NCBI RefSeq assembly: GCF_965216415.1
Contig: NZ_CBDCFU010000001.1
Strand: one strand, 5' to 3'
DNA length: 64,000 nucleotides
DNA from: Marivita sp003149565
GTDB lineage: Bacteria > Pseudomonadota > Alphaproteobacteria > Rhodobacterales > Rhodobacteraceae
Shown: positions 54,079 through 62,033 of the stretch, piece after piece
Layout: the number at the start of each line of letters is the position of its first letter
Position numbering within the stretch: position 1 is the stretch's first letter
Notes under the pieces: generated by a model
Databases searched by the model: none
The model's input: the letters and a program-made list of their open reading frames with translations, nothing else
Told to the model about the DNA's origin: nothing
Program-made: the position numbers and the translations under genes

Positions 54079-54846
54079 CCTTCGAGAGTTTTACCCTCCG
54101 GTAAACCCGGGGCGCTTCAGATATACAATCAGCCGCCCTTTGCGGTGCTGACCAAGAAGGGTGGTCCGGTCGAAAGCCTCGCCAGTCTCGAAGGGCTTAA
54201 GGTCGGCGCACCTCCGGGATCAGCCTCGACCAAGCTATTCCCGGCCCTTGCTTCGGCGGCAGGGTTTGACGCAGAGAAGGTCGAACTGATCAGTGTGAAA
54301 TCAAACCTGCAAGAGCAGATGCTGGTCCAGGATCAGGTCTCCGCCAGCCTCGTGTTCAACGTAACCAGCTATCTGAATATCCTCGGAATCGGGATGGACC
54401 CTGACACCGATTTCACATGGTATCCGTATGGGGAGGCCGGGCTTGATATCTATTCCAACGGTGTGATGGTCTCGCCCAAGCTGCTGGAAGAGAATCCCGA
54501 GGCGGTGCAAGGGCTTGTGAATGCCATTGCAAAGGCGATGGCCGACGTGCTGGAGAACCCCCAGGAAGCAATCGACATCATCACGGCGATCGAGCCTTTG
54601 TCCAATGGTGAACTTGAGATGAAGCGACTCCAGTTCGCCCTCAATAACCTGATCTTCTCAGATGAGAGCAAGGCGAACGGCATCGGTGCGATTGATGCCG
54701 AACGTTTGACCCGCTCGATCACCACAATCAAAGAGCTTTATGACCTGCCCGACACGCCTGCGGCGGAGGATGTCTTTGACGCATCCTTCTTGCCGCCGAT
54801 GGATATGCGGTCATTCTAAATTGCACAGTGACGTGAAAGGACAACG

Positions 54847-56286
54847 ATGACCCAGCTTCACGTCAGCGCAGCTCTTTTGGGGCCGGAGTACGAAACCTCC
54901 GGCCCTGTCAGGATTTCGATAAAGGATGGGCGGATTGCAGCGATTTCGCCCGCCTCAAAGCCGGATGGCCCGGCCCGGCTCGCGATGCCAGCCCTAGCCG
55001 ACGCTCATAACCACGCGCGGCCCTTGTCGACGACCTCCTTTGGGTGTGGTGGCAAACCTTTGGAACAATGGTTGCCGCAATTGGCTGTCATGCCCCCGGT
55101 CGATGCATATACCGCGACGGCAGCATCTTTGGCGCGATCCGTGCGGGGTGGAGCGACGGGCGTCATGGTCCATCTCACCCGCGCGATGGGGCTAAAGCCT
55201 CTGCCCGACGAGGCCCGCGACATTGCCCGTGCTGCGGCGGATGTTGGCGTCTCCATCGGCTTTGCCATCTCTATGCGAGACCGCAATCCGCTGATCTATG
55301 GCGACCATGAGGCACTGCTTGGCGAGCTGGCGCCCGAGGTCGCGCAATTGGCCAGAAACACTTGGTTAAAACCGCTTCCGTCCGTAGCCGAGCAACTGGC
55401 ACTTGTGGATCAGGTCGCCTCTGCCTTAGCGGACGAACCCCACGTTGATGTGCAATACGGCCCGACTGGTGTGCAATGGTGCAGCGATGAGATGTTGCGC
55501 GCGATTGCCGACGCTTCAGCCCGAACCAAACGTCGCATTCACATGCACTTGCTTGAAACCCAACCGCAGCGCCAATGGCTTGATCAGACCTATCCGCAGG
55601 GCGGTGTCTCGTTTCTCGAGGAGATAGGATTTCTCTCATCTCGGCTTACGCTGGCGCATTGCGTTTGGGCTCGTGAACAAGAGCTTGATCTGATCGCCGC
55701 GTCCGGAGCGCGGATTGCTGTTAGCAATTCCTCTAACCTGCACCTCTATTCCGGCCGTGCCCCGCTGGCGGATATGCAAGCCGCCGGTGTCGCAGTAGCC
55801 ATGGGACTTGATGGCTGCGCCCTCGATGAAGACGACGATGGGCTGCGAGAGCTGCGCCTGTTTCACTTGCTTGGGCGGCGTCCCGGGTATCCGTCTGATC
55901 AGGGAATGACCCATGCAGCCGCCTTGCGGGCGGCCTGTCGCACGGGGCGTGCGGCCCTTGGCCTGCCGGAAGGCGGGGTGCTTGAAGTTGGGATGCCCGC
56001 CGACCTGTTGATCCTTGATCTTGACGCTCTTGACCGTGATGCCCTGATGCCCGTGTCCGCCGAAGACTTGCTTTTCGCCCGTGCCACCGCGGCCCATATG
56101 GTCGAGGTTTGGACGTCCGGTCGGCAGGTCGTTCGAGAGGGACATGTTCAGGGCGTGGACCTTGCGCAACTTGAGAAGAGCTTGCGGGGGGCCTATCGCT
56201 CGGGACTTGTTGGAACAGAAAAGCTGCAAGAACTGTGGCCGACAGTTGAACAGAACATTGGCGATTACTACCGGGGCTGCTGCTAG
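54847..56286 (+). CDS. ATZ/TRZ-type amidohydrolase, cytosine-deaminase-like
   Basis: 479 aa. Metal ligands: LADAHNHARP (His-x-His), HMHLLETQ (His), TLAHCVWA (His) and MGLDGCALDEDDD (Asp), the subtype III pattern of mononuclear amidohydrolases that deaminate or dechlorinate N-heterocycles. AADLLILDLDAL near the end is the usual closing beta-sandwich strand. It follows the broken binding protein by 27 nt and so lies downstream of the IS3 element; its expression may be reduced by polarity. It probably acts on the imported ring before or after the cyclic-amide hydrolase. Confidence 0.9.
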   Translation: MTQLHVSAALLGPEYETSGPVRISIKDGRIAAISPASKPDGPARLAMPALADAHNHARPLSTTSFGCGGKPLEQWLPQLAVMPPVDAYTATAASLARSVRGGATGVMVHLTRAMGLKPLPDEARDIARAAADVGVSIGFAISMRDRNPLIYGDHEALLGELAPEVAQLARNTWLKPLPSVAEQLALVDQVASALADEPHVDVQYGPTGVQWCSDEMLRAIADASARTKRRIHMHLLETQPQRQWLDQTYPQGGVSFLEEIGFLSSRLTLAHCVWAREQELDLIAASGARIAVSNSSNLHLYSGRAPLADMQAAGVAVAMGLDGCALDEDDDGLRELRLFHLLGRRPGYPSDQGMTHAAALRAACRTGRAALGLPEGGVLEVGMPADLLILDLDALDRDALMPVSAEDLLFARATAAHMVEVWTSGRQVVREGHVQGVDLAQLEKSLRGAYRSGLVGTEKLQELWPTVEQNIGDYYRGCC

Positions 56287-56335
56287 GCCCTTTGCAACCT
56301 AAGAAGACCTTAATATGGACGGGAGAACAAAATTC

Positions 56336-56749
56336 ATGAGTGAATTGATCATCAAGGCTGGCGGGTTCACCTTTGGGGCGCGGTTCGAAGAGGCCGACGC
56401 GCCAAAGACTTGCGCAATGTTCCGCAAGCTGCTGCCTTACAAAGGTCAGATCGTCCATGTGCGCTGGTCTGGCGAGGGGGTCTGGATTCCCTTGGGTGAC
56501 GAGGATTTCGGCGTGGAGTACGAAAACCACACCAGCCACGCGGGGCCGGGCCAGATCCTGCTATATCCCGGCGGTATCAGCGAAACAGAGATCCTTTTGG
56601 CCTATGGCGGCGTTTGTTTTGCGTCAAAAATGGGGATGCTGGCGGGCAATCATTTTATCACGCTGACGTCGGGACTCTCGAACCTCAAGAAGCTTGGAAA
56701 TGCGGTCCTGTGGGAAGGCGCGAAGGACATTTCCTTCGAATTGGCCTGA
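56336..56749 (+). CDS. DUF3830 (cyclophilin-like fold) protein
   Basis: 137 aa. Sequence pattern matches DUF3830: FTFGARFEEADAPKTCAMFRKLLPY, HVRWSGEGVWIPLGD, NHTSHAGPGQILLYPGGISETEILLAYG, CFASKMGMLAGNHF. This is a small beta-barrel related to cyclophilins, usually encoded beside amidohydrolases or transporters; its catalytic role is unestablished. The start at 56336 gives the family's normal length; the upstream in-frame ATG adds seven residues. It is last in the operon, and an IS110 relic begins directly after its stop. Confidence 0.8.
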   Translation: MSELIIKAGGFTFGARFEEADAPKTCAMFRKLLPYKGQIVHVRWSGEGVWIPLGDEDFGVEYENHTSHAGPGQILLYPGGISETEILLAYGGVCFASKMGMLAGNHFITLTSGLSNLKKLGNAVLWEGAKDISFELA

Positions 56750-56754
56750 CCGAT

Positions 56755-57275
56755 GCGGTTATGAAGCGGATCATCAAGGCCCGGCTCAATCTGAATCGCC
56801 AGGTCATCGAACTGCAGGTGCGTACCGCCTTGCCGAACGGCTACACCATGCTTGGCCGCGCAGGGCATTTATGGCCTGTGTCCGCTGCCGGATTAGAAGT
56901 TCGCGCACGCGAAACACTATGGCCGCGCCTTTTGTCCCTTCGCTCGTCACCGGAACGAAGCGCATTGTTGGGCGCGTCGCCGCTTCGCAAATCGCCTTGG
57001 CCGTATCATTATTCTATCGCTTGATGAAGGGCTTGAGATAGGCAGGCGGAATGAAGTTCACCTCATGGCCTAATTCGCTGATCTTGCGACCGCAGAAAAA
57101 CGCGCCACCATAAGCTTGCCAAGGTAACGACGCAGGACCGCAGTCGTGCGAAAAACCCATGGGCCCAATCTCTTCTCAGCTTTTTGCGCAGCACCACTTG
57201 GCCCGATGCATCGGCCTCGTGAGCCTGGAAAACTTTCTCCGCCAGGTCGAATGCGACAGTGATAAATCCGGACAT
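56755..57275 (-). pseudogene. IS110-family transposase, decayed
   Basis: Minus strand in several frames: MSGFITVAFDLAEKVFQAHE, then LGHEVNFIPPAYLKPFIKR-stop, NNDTAKAICEAATRPTMRFV, FRVRELLIRQRTQAINALRG. These are consecutive parts of the DEDD domain of an IS110 subgroup (FDLAKNVFQVHG, GHEVRLIPPAYVKPFVKR, NDAADAEAICEA). An in-frame stop and frame changes show decay, and the C-terminal half is missing at the DUF3830 border. It differs in sequence from the intact IS1111-type element at 24.4 kb. Confidence 0.85.
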
Positions 57276-57385
57276 GACCGCCCTTCCTTGCGGATCGTCG
57301 CAGACCCACCTTGGCGCATTGATGCCGTCGGGGGCGGTCACATCATCAAGGCAGGTCAAATTGTATCTTGCGGAATGTTGCGCTC

Positions 57386-57550
57386 TTACGATTGCGTGGC
57401 TGAGCGCGGGTCCTTCGGTCCAGTCTTTCGATCAGAGGTGGTCTGTCGTTGGCGCCGCTTCTCTACCGTCCTGGGATTGATCCCTAGTTCCCGGCTCATC
57501 TAGGTGATCGGAGTTTTCAACCGCTGTATCGCTGCTCTGACAGGGTGCAT
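57386..57550 (-). pseudogene. IS481-family transposase, N-terminal fragment
   Basis: Minus-strand reading gives MHPVRAAIQRLKTPIT-stop-MSRELGINPRTVEKRR and GPKDPRSATQS-stop. It corresponds to the N-terminal helix-turn-helix of IS481-type transposases (RRLGINPKTVAKWR, GP...STVL). Two internal stops; no DDE domain present. Confidence 0.65.
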
Positions 57551-57640
57551 GGTCGTGGTGTCGCCATAACAAGCTTATCCCATAATGCTTCCTTGCATTC
57601 CAAAGGAAGGATCACTCTTTCAAACCTTGGGATCAAACAA

Positions 57641-57847
57641 CTAGTACGCAGAGTGACGGGCAATTACCGCCTTTGTGGTCTTCAAAAGCTCGACGAATTC
57701 ATCATCCCTACCGGCAACCTGCTCGAGGGCGATGACCAAATCTGGTACAAGGATTGCCAATTCTGCCAAGGTTTCAAGATCCTCAACCAAAACCCCTTCG
57801 TCAAGTTGCTGTTTAAGAAAAGTGAAGTCGAAGCCTACTTCGGCCAT
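57641..57847 (-). CDS. small acidic hypothetical protein with strong ribosome site
   Basis: 68 aa, acidic and largely helical (QQLDEGVLVEDLETLAELAI), no Cys, no signal or membrane segment. AAGGAGG stands 8 nt before the ATG, much stronger than for most genes here, and codon choice looks natural on this strand. I do not recognise a family. It lies between IS481 and IS4 relics, so it may be a passenger or an orphan of a lost operon. Confidence 0.55.
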   Translation of the reverse strand: MAEVGFDFTFLKQQLDEGVLVEDLETLAELAILVPDLVIALEQVAGRDDEFVELLKTTKAVIARHSAY

Positions 57848-58122
57848 TTTTCGTCCTCCTTGCTATCAACCGCAATTTGCAGACGCGCTGCTGATGCGAT
57901 GATGAACGCAGTACTTCCTGCCATACTTAGTGTCGCCGAGTTTATGTTAGACCGTCCTCTGACTGCCGTTTGTCAACTCATGGACAAGCAGTGCCATCTC
58001 TTTGGATAGGTGGCAATGGTTTCAAATACTGATGAGACGGCACTTCACGGTACACGACGCTGTTGCGTTGAGAGGCGATCTGGATTCGATTTTGAAGATT
58101 CTCTACCACAAGGATCTTCGCG
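57848..58122. other. intergenic stretch between small gene and IS4 relic
   Basis: About 275 bp; must contain the promoter of the minus-strand small gene and the left end of the IS4-type element. I could not define the IS4 inverted repeat because its right end is missing. Confidence 0.35.
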
Positions 58123-58651
58123 ATGTTCGAACGCCTTCTCGCCCCTCTGCTGGAAACGTTACGTCCGCATTTCGGCCTGAGCAAGACGCGGCTTGAAACC
58201 CTGGCGGTGTTGCTCGTTGGCTTGGCAAACTGTCGGACGGTCAACCTGTCGCATCTGGCAAGCCAGTTTCCGGGCGACGCCAAACATGAATCGAATTACC
58301 GCCGCCTGCAGCGCTTCTTCCAGTTTGTGCACTTGGACGGCGACGTCGCCGCGCGACTGATCATGCAGATGCTGAACTTGAACCGCCCCCGGTTGCTGGC
58401 GTTGGACCGAACGAATTGGAAGCTGGGATCGCGCGATGTGAACATCTTGGTCCTGGCCATCGTCACGCGCCGCTTCCGAGTGCCGCTCATGTGGACTCTT
58501 CTGGACCATGCAGGCAATTCGGCAACTGCTCAGCGCATCGAGCTCATGGAGCGCTATCTGCGCTTGTTCGGGGCTACGTCTATCCGTGCTCTCTTGGCGG
58601 ATCGAGAGTTCGTCGGCGCAGAGTGGATGAATTTTCTCAACAAAAACAATG
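58123..58651 (+). pseudogene. IS4-family transposase, 3'-truncated by IS3
   Basis: The first about 176 codons of an IS4-type DDE transposase: LETLAVLLVGLANCRTVNL, RRLQRFFQFVHLD, LLALDRTNWKLG (first Asp) and IRALLADREFVGAEW (second Asp). After NFLNKNNV the frame enters the IS3 left end at 58652, so the catalytic Glu and C-terminus are gone. The remaining part of the gene is not found on the other side of the IS3 copy. Confidence 0.88.
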
Positions 58652-58692
58652 TGAAGTGCCCCGGGTTTACCGGAGGGTTTTTTATTCAAAAC

Positions 58693-59595
58693 CTATGCGA
58701 CGTTATCAAGGGCGTTCATGCTTGCATAGAATGCGTCCTCCATTTCCTGTGGCGGCCGATGGCCGATTGCGCCATGTAGCCGCTCGGTGTTGTACCAACT
58801 GACCCATTGCAGGGTCTCCCACTCGACATGACCGACGGATTTCCAAGACCCGAAGAACGCGATGACTTCGGTCTTGAACAGGCCAATGATGCTCTCGGCT
58901 AGGGCATTGTCATAGCTGTCGCCGACGCTGCCGACCGATGTATCGATGCCGGCATCAGCAAGGCGCTCGGTGTAGCGGATCGACAGGTACTGGCTGCCGC
59001 GGTCCGAATGGTGGATCAGTCCGCTCCCCTCTGCCGGACAGCGCTGACAGATAGCCTGGTTCAAGGCATCGAGAACAAAGCTCGTGGTCATCGACGTCGA
59101 GACACGCCACCCGACGATCTTGCGAGCGAAGACGTCGATAACAAAAGCGACGTAGACCATCCCCATCCAAGTTGACACGTAGGTAAAATCTGAGACCCAG
59201 AGCTGATTGGGGGCTGTGGCCGTGAACTCTCGGTTGACCTTGTCATCCGGGCAGGCCTGCGCTGGATCTGCGATTGTCGTGCGCTTCTTACCACGCGTAA
59301 CCCCCTGCAATCCATGTTCTCGCATCAGCCTTTCGACCGTGCAGCGCGCAATATCCTTCTTTTCTCGCCGGAGCTGATGCCAGACCTTGCGGGTCCCGTA
59401 TCGGCCTTTGCTCTTGTCATAGACACGCTTGATGTCCTCCAGATCCTTCGCGTCCTGTTTCGCGCGGTCCGAGGCCCGCTCAGGGTTCCGGGCAATGGCT
59501 ATGTGAACGTAATAGGTAGATGGAGCGATCGGCAGAACGCGGCAGATCGGCTCGACCCCAAACTCCTCTCGGTGATCGTTAATGAACGCGATCAT
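58693..59595 (-). CDS. IS3-family transposase orfB (copy 2)
   Basis: 300 aa, identical in translation to the orfB at 52838-53740, with an intact DDE triad (SDFTYV, HHSDRGSQ, ALAESII). Overlaps orfA by 4 nt and would be translated by -1 frameshifting as OrfAB. Confidence 0.94.
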   Translation of the reverse strand: MIAFINDHREEFGVEPICRVLPIAPSTYYVHIAIARNPERASDRAKQDAKDLEDIKRVYDKSKGRYGTRKVWHQLRREKKDIARCTVERLMREHGLQGVTRGKKRTTIADPAQACPDDKVNREFTATAPNQLWVSDFTYVSTWMGMVYVAFVIDVFARKIVGWRVSTSMTTSFVLDALNQAICQRCPAEGSGLIHHSDRGSQYLSIRYTERLADAGIDTSVGSVGDSYDNALAESIIGLFKTEVIAFFGSWKSVGHVEWETLQWVSWYNTERLHGAIGHRPPQEMEDAFYASMNALDNVA

Positions 59596-59933
59596 TTGCG
59601 GAACGGGCGGTCGAGCTCCGCCTGAGCAAAATATGCTGACGCTTTTTTCAGAATCTCGTTGGCCGTGCGAAGTTCCTTGTTCTCACGTTCCAGCGCCTTG
59701 AGCCGGGCCTTCTGCTCGCTGCTCAAACCATCGCGCTCTCCAGCGTCTCGCGAGGCTTGAATGCACCAGCTGCGCAGCGTGTCATGCGAACAGCCGAGCT
59801 TATCGGCAATCGCTTTGTAAGCCGCGTTATCACTCGCGTAATCCGAGCGATGCTCACGATAAAGCCGGACGCCGCGATCGCGAAATTCGGCAGTGTATTT
59901 CGGGGTGTGCTTTTTCTCTTCCATGAGGGTCAT
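59592..59933 (-). CDS. IS3-family orfA (copy 2)
   Basis: 113 aa, identical in translation to the orfA at 53737-54078: helix-turn-helix plus leucine zipper. Contains the same A6G slippery site. Both copies look functional. Confidence 0.93.
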   Translation of the reverse strand: MTLMEEKKHTPKYTAEFRDRGVRLYREHRSDYASDNAAYKAIADKLGCSHDTLRSWCIQASRDAGERDGLSSEQKARLKALERENKELRTANEILKKASAYFAQAELDRPFRK

Positions 59934-59974
59934 CCTTCGAGAGTTTTACCCTCCGGTAAACCCGGGGCGCTTCA

Positions 59975-60941
59975 AACAGCTCAGTGGCATGCGGATCGTG
60001 CGGCACGTCGGCCCAAAACAACGAAGCTGGCGCAGAATGACGCCTTGCGGCAATATGTGGAAGATAGGCTCTCGGGCTTGGTCTCTGATCCCAACGGGAC
60101 TATCGTGGCTGGTCCTGATGTGTCGTGGACAAAAAGACGGTCTGTGCGCCGGCAACATCGCAGATGGGCAACAGCTTGGAGCCCAGAACAAATCGCCCGC
60201 CGCCTGCCATTGGACTTTCCGGATGACCCAATGGTGCGTATCAGCCATGAGGCCATTTATCAGTCCCTATTCGTTCAGGGTCGTGGTGCTCTGCGTCGGG
60301 AGCTCGTTGCCTGCTTACGATCCGGACGAGCGTTGCGCGTGCACCGTGCGCGACGAAAGAGCAAAGGGAAGGCATTCGTATCCGATCAGATCATGATCAG
60401 CGAACGTCCCGCTGAAGCGGAGGATCGCGCCGTCCCGGGTCATTGGGAAGGTGATCTCATCCTTGGGTTAAAAAGCTCGGCGATCGGCACTCTGGTGGAA
60501 CGCTCAACCCGCTTCACTCTTTTGCTGCATCTCCCGCCGATGCCAGGCCATGGTGCCGAGGCGCGCAAAAAGAACGGCCCCGCGCTTGCAGGTCACGGTG
60601 CAGAGGCTGTTCGAGATGCCATTACCAAATCCATTCAGAAGCTCCCCAAGCATCTCTGCAAATCGCTGACGTGGGACCAGGGGGCTGAGATGGCTCAACA
60701 TGAGAAATTGAAAGAACACACCGGCATCCAGGTCTTCTTCTGTGATCCGCAAAGTCCCTGGCAACGCGGAAGCAACGAGAACACCAACGGGTTATTGCGC
60801 CAGTACTTTCCCAAAGGCACAGATCTCAGCAGCCATAATGAAAGCACTCTCGATGCTGTCGCCTATACCCTAAACAAGCGGCCAAGAAAAACTCTCGGAT
60901 GGAAAACGCCCGCAGAGGCGTTGGAGGAGGTCCTAACATGA
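59975..60941 (+). pseudogene. IS30-family transposase, 5'-truncated
   Basis: From 59975 the frame encodes the IS30 transposase from about a quarter of its length to the end: WSPEQIARRLPLDFPDD, ISHEAIYQSLF, GHWEGDLILG (Asp), LTWDQGAEMAQHEKL (Asp) and NENTNGLLRQYFPKGTDLS (Glu), closing LGWKTPAEALEEVL. The N-terminal helix-turn-helix is missing because the IS3 copy lies there. An upstream ATG in the same frame comes from the IS3 right end and is not the true start. A helper or fusion product is unlikely to be active without the DNA-binding part. Confidence 0.9.
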
Positions 60942-60949
60942 GATAAACA

Positions 60950-60981
60950 TCAACCGTTGCGACGACCGCTTGAATCCGCCC
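60950..60981 (+). repeat. IS30 right terminal inverted repeat
   Basis: Read on the minus strand from 60981: GGGCGGATTCAAGCGGTCGT followed by CGCAACGGTTGA. The core GATTCAA..GGTC..CGCAAC..TT matches IS30-family terminal repeats. It ends exactly where the IS3 orfB 3' half begins, so this IS30 had inserted into that gene. Its 19-nt outer part recurs at 15423-15441. Confidence 0.8.
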
Positions 60982-61250
60982 AATACTGTTCATACGATTA
61001 CCAGAAGCTCCTGCGCCAGCACGGCTTCCAGGTATCGATGAGCGGCAAGGGAAATTGTTACGACAACTCTGCCGTCGAAACTTTCTTTAAAACGATCAAG
61101 GCCGAGCTGATCTGGCGTAGGTCGTGGCTGACACGAAGAGAAGCAGAGCTGGCCATCTTCCAGTATATCAATGCCTTCTACAATCCACGCAGACGGCATT
61201 CAGCATTAGGCTGGAAAAGTCCGGTCGCCTTCGAACGGAAGGTGGCCTAA
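60981..61250 (+). pseudogene. IS3-family transposase orfB, 3' half
   Basis: Begins with CAATACTGT, coding QYCSYDYQKLLRQHGF, then VSMSGKGNCYDNSAVETFFKT (catalytic Glu) and the end YINAFYNPRRRHSALGWKSP, stop at 61248-61250. The first two catalytic Asp are missing. It continues precisely from the point where the minus-strand 5' half at 15442 breaks (..DRGSQ), and both belong to the same IS3 subgroup, which is different from the intact IS3 pair at 52.8 and 58.7 kb. Confidence 0.88.
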
Positions 61251-61541
61251 ACGAGCACTGGGGGCGGCACAGAAACGGGACAGGTCCATCTACCGCCTAA
61301 TTCTCTCGCGACGACTTCCGTTCGCGGAGTCCGCGCGAGGATGAACGTCGACAAAGCGCGCACCTGCTGTTTGGTCAACTCGGCGGAAGCGCTCGCGCAG
61401 TGGCTGAGACATTGGTAGCGCTTACAAACCAGATGTTGTGATTGCGGCGGTCGCTCTCCAGTGGAGAACGGGGTCCGGCATGTTGGCCTCATAGATTTGA
61501 GCCGTGAGAACATGGACCTATGGAATAATTTGCTGGTTTGG
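61251..61541. other. IS3 right-end and IS110 left-end noncoding DNA
   Basis: About 290 bp after the IS3 orfB stop. It should hold the right IS3 repeat and then the 5' noncoding part of the IS110 relic that follows. No gene is evident, and I cannot set the border between them. Confidence 0.4.
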
Positions 61542-61915
61542 AAATGTCAGTGAAAGAAAATTCGATTTGCGTTGTCGATCATGATGGCAAGGCCATAGCG
61601 CGCGGGATGGCGAGGCTTGGTCTTCCACCGACATGTATAATCCACGCAAGGCGCCCAGGAACCTGTCGGCGCGGCTCAATTAATCGGGTGCTGGCGATGC
61701 CGAAGGCTTGGCACACGAGAGCGTCTGATCCGCTTGCGCAAGAACTCGGAGGGACACATCCGGGGGTGCCTGAAAACCTTTGGCATCTGCATGATCGGGG
61801 TTGGTCAGGGTCGGCAGAGACAGACGTTCCGCGATCTAGTCACAGCAGCGAGAGAGATTGATCCGATCATGCGCACGATCGCTGATGGCTTCACCCGTGC
61901 ACTGACGAGAATATC
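61542..61915 (+). pseudogene. IS110-family transposase, decayed
   Basis: VKENSICVVDHDGKAIARG matches the start of an IS110 subgroup (SVKETSICIVD..GK). After a frame change, RLIRLRKNSEGHIRGCLKTF and GVGQGRQRQTFRDLVTAA match its central DEDD part. Much of the gene between and after is deleted. This is a third IS110 type in the window. Confidence 0.75.
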
Positions 61916-61945
61916 CGCACGGACCCCTGCCAGACCTGACAAGAA

Positions 61946-61978
61946 ATCCGTGCCGCAGAGTGGCTCTGCGGCACGGAT
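61946..61978. terminator. strong hairpin terminator
   Basis: ATCCGTGCCGCAGAG pairs perfectly with CTCTGCGGCACGGAT around a 3-nt loop. On the plus strand it is followed by CATTTTTTCC; on the minus strand by TTTCTTGTC. It probably ends the minus-strand ABC operon whose last stop is at 62034 and may act in both directions. Confidence 0.82.
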
Positions 61979-62033
61979 CATTTTTTCCTTTCCGATCGGC
62001 GGACGACCCACAAGGGGCCCTGCCCCGGCGTGA

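Larger units (their letters stand above)
52797..54119 (-). mobile_element. IS3-family insertion sequence, copy 1
   Basis: 1323 bp. Terminal inverted repeats begin TGAAGTGCCCCGGG at the left and, on the other strand, TGAAGCGCCCCGGG at the right, with 27-bp similarity and one mismatch. A 3-bp direct repeat (GAT) flanks it. It carries orfA and orfB in the minus orientation, opposite to the operon it interrupts. It appears identical to the copy at 58652-59974. Confidence 0.95.
52486..54819 (+). pseudogene. NMT1/THI5-like substrate-binding protein 2, split by IS3
   Basis: The first half (52486-52796) has a signal peptide ending GPALAED and DWKIQGVHGWFYLAEEKGYF up to VMVYQI. The second half resumes at 54123 (YNQPPFAVLTKKGGP) and ends at 54819. 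Removing the 1323-bp IS and one copy of the repeated GAT (52794-52796, 54120-54122) restores GTC TAT CAG ATA TAC AAT, that is VYQIYNQPP, exactly as in the paralogue (VYQMYNKPP). The intact gene would encode about 335 aa. Insertion therefore looks recent and simple. Confidence 0.93.
58652..59974 (-). mobile_element. IS3-family insertion sequence, copy 2
   Basis: Same 1323 bp, ends and coding content as the copy at 52797 (offset 5855). Its flanks are ATG on the left and AAC on the right, so there is no target duplication; the left neighbour is an IS4 gene and the right neighbour an IS30 gene, each cut at the IS edge. This indicates recombination or an IS-adjacent deletion rather than a simple insertion. 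Confidence 0.95.

Noticed and set aside
59757..59974. Upstream start for the IS30 transposase frame
   Set aside because: These codons are the right end of the IS3 copy read in frame; the same codons appear before the second half of the split binding protein at 53902.
52797..59974. Composite transposon bounded by the two IS3 copies
   Set aside because: The second copy has no target duplication, and the outer flanks (binding protein versus IS30) do not match, so there is no evidence of joint transposition.
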